Below, one piece after another: positions 7,856 through 12,619 of a stretch of DNA of 12,619 nucleotides (the stretch's first letter is position 1; every line of letters begins with the position of its first letter). Source of the DNA: Candidatus Equinaster intestinalis. Lineage in GTDB: Bacteria > Bacillota_A > Clostridia > Oscillospirales > Acutalibacteraceae. The notes below the pieces were generated by a model. The model saw only the letters and a list, made by a program, of their open reading frames with translations, did no database searches and had not been told where the DNA came from. The position numbers and the translations under genes are program-made. The stretch is from assembly GCA_018065375.1 (NCBI GenBank), contig JAGHTJ010000160.1, forward strand, positions 1 through 12,619, in the 5' to 3' direction.

Positions 7856-7884
7856 ATTATACCATAATTCAATGCCTTATTCAA
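7856..7884 (-). promoter_or_regulatory. Sigma-A promoter of the helicase-nuclease gene
   Basis: On the minus strand TTGAAT (7879-7884) and TATAAT (7856-7861) are separated by exactly 17 bases. The -10 is preceded by TGG, an extended -10 element. It lies about 50 bases upstream of the ATG at 7806, and GGAG at 7817-7820 is the ribosome site. This gives the gene its own transcription start. Confidence 0.8.
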
Positions 7885-7923
7885 TAATAACACACTTAAA
7901 GTCCCAAAAGGCGGACTGAAATA

Positions 7924-7955
7924 AAAAATCCTCATTCTTTCGAATGAGAATTTTT
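7924..7955. terminator. Bidirectional terminator between mini-aquaporin and helicase-nuclease genes
   Basis: AAAAATCCTCATTC pairs with GAATGAGAATTTTT with a single mismatch around the loop TTTC, and T runs lie at the outer end on each strand. It would stop minus-strand transcripts from the aquaporin remnant before they enter the helicase-nuclease promoter. The rest of the gene-free stretch 7807-8061 shows nothing else convincing apart from a short partial repeat at 8036-8050. Confidence 0.75.
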
Positions 7956-8035
7956 AGCTTTCGGCAGTTTTTCCGAAAATCATATACTGTGTTTGCACCG
8001 TATCCACATTGTTAAGGCTCGCAGCATATGAATAC

Positions 8036-8050
8036 CCTGCTCCGCTTCAT
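8036..8050. repeat. Short match to the right end of the palindromic element
   Basis: CCTGCTCCGCTTCAT here differs at two positions from the outer right end of the palindromic element (4926-4940). No matching left end was found nearby, so this could be the remnant of a second, decayed copy or a chance match. It lies directly downstream of the aquaporin remnant. Confidence 0.3.
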
Positions 8051-8061
8051 AAAAATATTAT

Positions 8062-8253
8062 TTAGTTTTCCTTTTTGCTTGCGAGGAACTTATACAAAAG
8101 TGCCGCAAGAGCGCCGCCAACCAGCGGAGCGAGAATAAATACCCACAGGCTCGAAAGTGCTTCACCGCCGACGAAAACGGCAGGTCCGCAGGTGAAAAGC
8201 ACCAGAGTAAATGTTCCGATAAATTCCGCTAAATACTTTTTGAAAGAATCCAT
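8062..8253 (-). pseudogene. Aquaporin/MIP family remnant with internal deletion ('mini-aquaporin')
   Basis: This 63-residue frame starts at the ATG 8251-8253, with GAAGG seven bases upstream and a strong promoter. The longer frame beginning at 8319 has no such support. Its first ~28 residues (KKYLAEFIGTFTLVLFTCG-PAVFVGG) match transmembrane helix 1 of AqpZ-type water channels. The remainder (EALSSLWVFILAPLVGGALAALLYKFL) matches the last helix and C-terminus of the same family. Full-length members are about 220-240 residues, so roughly 170 residues, including both NPA pore loops and helices 2-5, are missing. The join falls at (P)AxFxGG, a motif expected both after helix 1 and just before helix 6, so deletion between two similar stretches is a good explanation. 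Two hydrophobic helices remain, so a small membrane peptide may be made, but it cannot form the usual pore. Confidence 0.8.
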
Positions 8254-8277
8254 AATATTACCTTCGATTTTTTCTTT

Positions 8278-8306
8278 ATTATACCATAGTTTATGCAAAA
8301 ATGCAA
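8278..8306 (-). promoter_or_regulatory. Promoter of the mini-aquaporin
   Basis: On the minus strand TTGCAT (8301-8306) and TATAAT (8278-8283) have a 17-base spacer, with TGG before the -10. The ten bases ATGGTATAAT are identical to those at the helicase-nuclease promoter. The intact promoter upstream of a gutted gene suggests that the deletion is recent or that the short product is still made. Confidence 0.78.
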
Positions 8307-8329
8307 TGGAATAACCCAAAAGGAAATCA

Positions 8330-8347
8330 GTAAGTATACCGTAAGTA
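8330..8347. promoter_or_regulatory. Paired GTAAGTA repeats in divergent intergenic region
   Basis: GTAAGTA occurs at 8330-8336 and again at 8341-8347, eleven bases apart (about one helical turn), between the promoters of the divergent mini-aquaporin and zinc-ribbon genes. Direct repeats at this spacing can be a binding site for a regulator, possibly the WYL protein of the downstream operon. No other support is visible. Confidence 0.25.
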
Positions 8348-8386
8348 CATATTGTTTTAAGCGGTAGTGAATTTTATGGTATTCTA

Positions 8387-8415
8387 TTGATATTTTATAG
8401 CTGATATAGTAAAAT
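8387..8415 (+). promoter_or_regulatory. Sigma-A promoter of the zinc-ribbon/WYL operon
   Basis: TTGATA (8387-8392) and TAAAAT (8410-8415) are separated by 17 bases, predicting a transcript start near 8422 and a leader of about 70 bases before the GTG at 8494. No riboswitch-like structure was recognised in that leader. Confidence 0.7.
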
Positions 8416-8493
8416 AATCCTCGCTGAAAGCACTGATTTTGAAAAGTTATTGCTTGGCATTGGAATGATTGGAACGAGAGGTGACTATAAGCT

Positions 8494-9807
8494 GTGAGCT
8501 ATTATGATGAATATTATTGCCCTAATTGCGGAGCAATATTAAACGATCAGGCGGGATTCGATCCCGAAGCCGGAACCTGGACATGCATAGAATGCAATCA
8601 ACTATTGATGGATAAGGATATTTATGACGGCGACAAATTTGAAGGTGTAGCATGGTTTTGCGATGAATGCGGAGCGCTGTTAAATAAACAGCCCGGGTTT
8701 TCTGATGTTTGTGGCTCCTGGGTGTGCACCGAGTGCGGCTATTACAACGAAATAACGGAAGATAACATTATTTCAAATCCGGGATTTACTTGCCCTAATT
8801 GTGGAGCTGCATTGGACAATCAGTTATGTTTTAATAAATATGAAGATGATTGGCAATGCACCGAATGCGATGCTTACTTGCACCGTGATTACAGCGATGA
8901 TGATTATGAAGTCGTAAAAAACAGATGCCCTGACTGCGGTGCAAACCTCGATAAACAACCTTGTTACTTCGAATATGAAGATGATTGGCAATGCACCGAA
9001 TGCGGCGCAAAGCTGCATAGGGATGATTCGGACGAAGAGTATGAAAAGATTGACAATAATGATGACAGCTCTGATAAATTCTACGGCACCAGCAAGCCTG
9101 ATTATGCTCAAGTGTTTAAGCGATCTAACCTATACCGCCAATCTGCCGAACCGTCTTATGACTGCCAAGCTCCCGAAACAGACTGTTCCGAATCGGCGGT
9201 TATATCAATAATAAAGAGTCATTGGAAGAGCCTGCTTGCGTTATTTATGATCTTTATTATTGTAATTGTAAGCATCGGTATTTTTCATGAGCTGAAGCTG
9301 CGTATACCTGTAAGATATTCCTCCGAAGAGCTTATAGGAAAAGACTTTGAGCAAGTTGTGAATTGTTTGGAAACTTCAGGGTTTACCAATGTTTATGTAA
9401 AGGAAATACCCGACCTTACTATAGAACAAAAACCGTATGAAAATTTGGTTTCCAATGTGGAAATCGGAAATGTTGAAACATTCGATGCAAGCTCTGAGTT
9501 TTCATCAAATTCCATCGTTCTTGTTACTTATCATACCCTACAGCAGTTTGCCGCCCCGTTATCGGCAAAAGCGGCAAAAGGTCAGTCTTATATTGATGTT
9601 GCCAATCAATTCGGAGAAGCCGGATTTGTAAACATAAGGTTCGAGGTGGAATATGACATAATAACCGGTTGGCTTACTGATGACGGAGAAGTAAAGTCGG
9701 TATCTGTAAACGGTGATGACAAGTTTTCCTCGGGAGCTCTATATAAAGCAGACGCAGAGATAGTGATAACTTATCACACATGGAAGAAAAACAAGGAGAA
9801 AAACTAA
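8494..9807 (+). CDS. Membrane protein with four zinc ribbons and two PASTA-like repeats
   Basis: The GTG start (8494) is supported by GAGAGGTGA about 10 bases upstream. It is the first start before the CPNCG motif. The 437-residue product has four tandem zinc ribbons, each with two CxxC pairs: C9/C12 with C31/C34, C56/C59 with C78/C81, C100/C103 with C122/C125, and C145/C148 with C167/C170, at a period of 44-47 residues. An acidic, Ser-rich linker (~173-235) leads to one transmembrane helix at 246-265. The C-terminal part has two similar repeats, about 276-347 and 360-428, each with a GKDFEQVVN- or GQSYIDVAN-like opening, a GFTNV/GFVNI turn and a closing strand ending TYHT. These resemble PASTA domains, which bind cell-wall material. 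With no N-terminal signal peptide, the zinc part is probably cytoplasmic and the repeats external, as in a signal-transducing or scaffold protein. It overlaps the WYL gene. The function is not known. Confidence 0.85.
   Translation: MSYYDEYYCPNCGAILNDQAGFDPEAGTWTCIECNQLLMDKDIYDGDKFEGVAWFCDECGALLNKQPGFSDVCGSWVCTECGYYNEITEDNIISNPGFTCPNCGAALDNQLCFNKYEDDWQCTECDAYLHRDYSDDDYEVVKNRCPDCGANLDKQPCYFEYEDDWQCTECGAKLHRDDSDEEYEKIDNNDDSSDKFYGTSKPDYAQVFKRSNLYRQSAEPSYDCQAPETDCSESAVISIIKSHWKSLLALFMIFIIVIVSIGIFHELKLRIPVRYSSEELIGKDFEQVVNCLETSGFTNVYVKEIPDLTIEQKPYENLVSNVEIGNVETFDASSEFSSNSIVLVTYHTLQQFAAPLSAKAAKGQSYIDVANQFGEAGFVNIRFEVEYDIITGWLTDDGEVKSVSVNGDDKFSSGALYKADAEIVITYHTWKKNKEKN
8837..9004 (+). repeat. Tandem duplication within the zinc-ribbon gene
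   Basis: A 33-base stretch encoding the YEDDWQCTEC half of the ribbon occurs unchanged at 8837-8869 and 8972-9004, 135 bases (45 codons) apart. The third and fourth zinc ribbons are therefore a recent in-frame duplication, while ribbons one and two are more diverged. Such identity can mediate gain or loss of modules. Confidence 0.85.
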
Positions 9808-10805
9808 TGGAAAGTTTTGAGCCCAAGAAACTCGCTTTAATTCGAATTTGGCAAATATTAAAGGAATACAGCGACTATGACCATCCGCTGACTCAGGATG
9901 ATATGGCAAAGTATCTCGAAAATGAATACGGCATCGTTATTGAACGAAAGGCGATAAGCCGCAACATTTCGCTTTTGAAAGAAGCGGGAATTGAAATTGA
10001 GTCGAGACGCGCCGGAACATATCTTGAAGGCAGAGATTTCGAGGATTCGGAGCTCAAGCTGCTTATCGACGGTATTCTTTGCAGCAAGCATATTACCGCA
10101 AAGCATTCATCCGACTTAATAGAGAGGCTGTGTGGGCTTTCCAATAAATACTTCCGCTCTCATGTGAAAAACATTTACTCGGTTAACGACTGGAGCAAAA
10201 CGGACAATCAGGCATTATTCTATAATATTGAATTGGTTGATACTGCCATTGACCGACAGCTTCGCATTGCATATGACTACAACAAGATAGGAATTGATAA
10301 AAAGCTTCATAAATCATCCTATCAGGTGGTTAGCCCTTATCAGCTGATTCTGCACAATCAGCGGTATTATCTCATGGCATACAGCGAGTATTGGGGCAAT
10401 ATGGTCTTTCACCGACTTGATCGGATAACAAATATGAAGCTGACGGAAGAAAAGGCCACTGATTTGCAGACCGTACCCGGATACAAAAACGGAATTGACT
10501 GCAAAAAGCTTGCATCGGCAATGCCTTATATGTATTCGGACGAGCCGGAACGGATTGAATTTGTGGCTGATGCCGGAATAACGGACCAGATTATTGACTG
10601 GTTTGGAAATGATATCAGAATAGCCAAAAGCAGAGATAATGAAAATCAGGTTAAAGTGTCGGTTATAGCCAGCCCAAACGCGATGGAGCATTGGGCAATG
10701 CAGTATATTAATTATGTTGAAGTGCTATCCCCCGATTGTTGCGGGAAAAAATTCGCAATTCATTATTATCCGGATTGGAAAAATACAATTAATGCAACCC
10801 GATAA
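9807..10805 (+). CDS. WYL-domain transcription regulator (HTH-WYL-WCX)
   Basis: The start at 9807 is preferred to an ATG at 9780 because AAGGAG lies at 9793-9798, eight bases before it, and it forms a TAATG overlap with the zinc-ribbon stop. The product has 332 residues. Residues ~5-75 form a winged helix-turn-helix (LTQDDMAKYLEN, KAISRNISLLKEAGIEI). The WYL domain is at ~135-215, with VSPYQLILHNQRYYLMAY (Tyr replaces the name-giving Trp) and FHRLDRI. A C-terminal WCX-like region spans ~245-325. WYL proteins sense nucleic acid or nucleotide ligands and often repress or activate phage-defence operons (BrxR/CapW type); known members bind inverted repeats near their own promoters. Here it probably controls its own operon and perhaps the neighbouring helicase genes, which is inferred from position. 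A near-palindrome and a terminator follow directly. Confidence 0.92.
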   Translation: MESFEPKKLALIRIWQILKEYSDYDHPLTQDDMAKYLENEYGIVIERKAISRNISLLKEAGIEIESRRAGTYLEGRDFEDSELKLLIDGILCSKHITAKHSSDLIERLCGLSNKYFRSHVKNIYSVNDWSKTDNQALFYNIELVDTAIDRQLRIAYDYNKIGIDKKLHKSSYQVVSPYQLILHNQRYYLMAYSEYWGNMVFHRLDRITNMKLTEEKATDLQTVPGYKNGIDCKKLASAMPYMYSDEPERIEFVADAGITDQIIDWFGNDIRIAKSRDNENQVKVSVIASPNAMEHWAMQYINYVEVLSPDCCGKKFAIHYYPDWKNTINATR

Positions 10806-10823
10806 CTGTTTTTGATTTAATGA

Positions 10824-10846
10824 ATAATATTTAAGCTTAATATTAT
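10824..10846. promoter_or_regulatory. AT-rich near-palindrome between WYL and helicase genes
   Basis: ATAATA and TATTAT flank the perfect 10-bp palindrome TTAAGCTTAA with one extra base on the left. It lies 19 bases after the WYL stop and about 120 bases before the helicase start. It could be an operator for a dimeric regulator such as the WYL protein, or only AT-rich spacer. It lacks the T run and GC-rich stem of a terminator. Confidence 0.3.
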
Positions 10847-10852
10847 CAAGGC

Positions 10853-10887
10853 ACAGAGCTGTGATGAAAATCACGGCTCTGTTTTAT
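10853..10887 (+). terminator. Rho-independent terminator after the WYL gene
   Basis: ACAGAGCTGTGAT pairs with ATCACGGCTCTGT (one G-T wobble) around a GAAA tetraloop and is followed by TTTTATTA. It ends the zinc-ribbon/WYL transcript, so the helicase gene downstream needs its own promoter or read-through. No strong promoter was recognised between 10888 and 10950. Confidence 0.85.
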
Positions 10888-10964
10888 TATGCACCAAATA
10901 TGGAACATAGCTTTCGGTATATTAATGTAGTAAAAAACGAAAAAGCATGCGGAGGCAACTAATT

Positions 10965-12619
10965 ATGCGCAAGAAAAAAGAGCCTGATATTTTCGAGCAG
11001 ATGTCTGTATTCCAGATGATGGATTTGCTGGATGATACGGAAAGCACATTTACTTCCGAAGATATATCAAAGATTATTGACAAGTTATCTGCGGCGAAAC
11101 GGGAAAAAGAAGCTATCGAGGCCAAGAAAAGGCAACAGGAAAAACTTGAGAAACTGAAAAGAGAAGCCCGTGAAGCAAAAAAGCGCAATGAAGCTCACAT
11201 CAAGGAAGTTACAAGCATGGATCTCCCGCTCGATTGGGAAAATGCCTTCAATCAGGATGTAAGGACTCAGGGAGTTCACGCCGACAGTATTTCCGACGGC
11301 CTCATTTACAGTCTGTCTAATCTCGGGCGGGTTGATATTGAATATATTTCCTCAATAACCGGCGAGAATTACAAGACAATTATCGGCGCACTTAAAGGCT
11401 CTATCTATCAGACCCCGGAAACTTGGGGCGAGTGCTTCTATAAAGGCTGGGAAACCTCTGAGGAATATCTGTCCGGCAACATGATAAGAAAATGGAAGGC
11501 GGCAAAAAAAGCCAACAAGGAATATAAGGGCTATTTTGCCGATAACATCAAAGCCATTGAAAAGGTTCTGCCCCCTACCGTTGCCGCAAAAGATATCTAC
11601 ATAACGCTCGGCTCACCTTGGGTTCCGGCGGATATAATTGACGACTTTATTGAACATCTTTTAGGTGATTGGCGCCGGCATTGGTATGGCATAAACAACG
11701 AGGAAGATTTCCGCACAAAACACGACGAATTGACCGGCACCTGGGAAATACCGTTCAAAAACCGATATGCTTATAACCTCAAGTCAACACGAACATACGG
11801 CACCGACAGAATAAGCGCTCTTTATATTCTCGAAAAAACCTTGAATATGAAGTCGGTCACAGTTACGGATGAAGTTATATGCAATGCCAATTCAACGAGC
11901 AAGAAAAGGGTTATTAACCAAGCCGAAACCATTATCGCCATTGAAAAGCAAGACAAAATGATAAAGGAATTTCAAAAATGGGTTTGGGAGGATGAAGAAA
12001 GAAAAGAACGTCTTGAAATGATTTTTGAAAACAATTTCAGCTGTGTTCGCAGGAGAATTTTTGACGGATCGTTTTTGCGGTTTCCCGATATGTCCCCGTC
12101 GATAAATCTTTACCCTTACCAAAAGGATGCCGTTGCGCGGATTCTCTTTACGCCGAATACTTTATTGGCGCACGATGTAGGTTCAGGCAAAACCTATGTT
12201 ATGATTGCCGCCGCAATGGAAATGCGCCGCATGGGACTATCCCAAAAGAATATGTTTGTTGTTCCGAATAACATAGTTGGTCAATGGAAAAACATTTTCT
12301 TATGCTTATATCCGAATGCAAATATTCTTTGCGTTGAGCCGAAAAGTTTTGCTCCTTCAAAAAGAGAAGGTGTTCTCGAAAGAATTCGTGATGAGGACTT
12401 CGACGGGATAATTATAGCTTACAGCTGTTTTGAGCAGATTCCGTTGTCAAAGGAATATTATCAAAACCAACTTATTGATGAGCAGGAGCTTATCGCAGAA
12501 ATAGCGGGCAAAAAGAACAAAGCCACTTCTCGCCTCAAGAAAAAGGGAGAGGCGGTTTCAAAAGCCTTATCCGAGCTTGCCGCCGCTATGGATGATTTGT
12601 ATAACGGCGTGTATTTTGA
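10965..12619 (+). CDS. SF2/SNF2-like helicase of the mobile-element methylase-helicase family, N-terminal part
   Basis: The ATG has GGAGG nine bases upstream, and the frame is open for 551 codons to the window edge, so the gene is 3' truncated by the window. Residues ~1-85 are charged and mostly helical (a likely coiled coil at 44-80, rich in Lys and Glu). A conserved region follows: GRVDIEYISSITG, SGNMIRKW, and IYITLGSPWVP at 211-221. The helicase core begins with YPYQKDAVARI (383-393), Walker A HDVGSGKTYVMIAAA (G406-T410), VVPNNIVGQW and GIIIAYSCFEQIP. From memory of the family, these segments match the helicase half of the large 'N12-class adenine-specific DNA methylase' proteins of Clostridia conjugative elements. 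No methylase motifs (such as NPPY) precede it here. The DEAH box and helicase C-terminal domain should lie just past the window. It probably translocates on double-stranded DNA; its role with the upstream WYL operon is inferred. Confidence 0.85.
   Translation, partial: MRKKKEPDIFEQMSVFQMMDLLDDTESTFTSEDISKIIDKLSAAKREKEAIEAKKRQQEKLEKLKREAREAKKRNEAHIKEVTSMDLPLDWENAFNQDVRTQGVHADSISDGLIYSLSNLGRVDIEYISSITGENYKTIIGALKGSIYQTPETWGECFYKGWETSEEYLSGNMIRKWKAAKKANKEYKGYFADNIKAIEKVLPPTVAAKDIYITLGSPWVPADIIDDFIEHLLGDWRRHWYGINNEEDFRTKHDELTGTWEIPFKNRYAYNLKSTRTYGTDRISALYILEKTLNMKSVTVTDEVICNANSTSKKRVINQAETIIAIEKQDKMIKEFQKWVWEDEERKERLEMIFENNFSCVRRRIFDGSFLRFPDMSPSINLYPYQKDAVARILFTPNTLLAHDVGSGKTYVMIAAAMEMRRMGLSQKNMFVVPNNIVGQWKNIFLCLYPNANILCVEPKSFAPSKREGVLERIRDEDFDGIIIAYSCFEQIPLSKEYYQNQLIDEQELIAEIAGKKNKATSRLKKKGEAVSKALSELAAAMDDLYNGVYF

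Noticed and set aside
8254..8319. N-terminal extension of the mini-aquaporin
   Set aside because: The extension would be read through the promoter -35/-10 region and has no ribosome site. The family N-terminus starts at the ATG 8251-8253.
8520..9010. Repeated DNA segments that could suggest a CRISPR or tandem repeat array
   Set aside because: The repeats are in frame and encode zinc ribbons with diverged codons. They are protein module duplications.
8824..9111. A 95-codon minus-strand frame with hydrophobic repeats
   Set aside because: It is the antisense of the duplicated zinc-ribbon codons, so its apparent repeat is a reflection of the + strand gene.
9780..9806. An earlier ATG for the WYL gene
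   Set aside because: It overlaps the zinc-ribbon gene by 28 bases and has no ribosome site, whereas ATG 9807 has AAGGAG and a TAATG junction.
10888..10950. A promoter for the SNF2-like helicase (TATATT at 10918-10923)
   Set aside because: No acceptable -35 lies 16-18 bases upstream, so the element was not called. Expression may depend on a weaker promoter, activation or read-through.

Overview
The window looks like a piece of a low-to-moderate GC Bacillota (Clostridia, Oscillospiraceae/Ruminococcaceae-like) genome. The signs are strong AGGAGG-type ribosome binding sites, sigma-A promoters with 17-bp spacers, oxygen-sensitive glycyl radical enzymology, a protein with external PASTA-like repeats, and a helicase family common on Clostridia conjugative elements. 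No rRNA, tRNA or CRISPR array was recognised.

Left part (1-4672, all + strand). A 5'-truncated glycyl radical enzyme (GRE) overlaps its radical-SAM activating enzyme by ATGA. It is followed by the first ~65 residues of an alpha/beta hydrolase that breaks off and runs into an rsmJ-like 16S rRNA methyltransferase, with a visible shift to more GC-rich sequence at the join. An adenine deaminase gene (ade) follows and is split by a single-base frameshift near 3050. This part therefore holds one intact two-gene anaerobic enzyme/activator pair, next to remodelled housekeeping genes.

Middle (4673-8320). A ~260-bp imperfect palindrome with ~38-bp terminal inverted repeats and a central 17-bp perfect hairpin separates ade from a convergent 950-residue gene. 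That protein combines a compact UvrD-like SF1 helicase, a PD-(D/E)XK nuclease with a RecB-type QxxxY motif, a DEDDh 3'-5' exonuclease, an excisionase/MerR-like helix-turn-helix and a C-terminal membrane anchor. It has its own promoter, stands alone, and is the best candidate in the window for an undescribed genome-defence or DNA-processing protein. Upstream of it, on the same strand and separated by a terminator, is a 63-codon 'mini-aquaporin' in which the first and last helices are joined and both NPA loops are gone.

Right part (8387-12619, + strand). A clear promoter drives a membrane protein with four tandem zinc ribbons inside and two PASTA-like repeats outside. It overlaps (TAATG) a WYL-domain transcription regulator. 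After a terminator comes the N-terminal 551 residues of an SF2/SNF2-like helicase, related to the helicase half of the large methylase-helicase proteins of Clostridia mobile elements but without the methylase. The window ends just before its expected DEAH box. A membrane sensor, a WYL regulator and a DNA translocase together suggest an inducible defence or mobile-element module. That link is inference from gene order.
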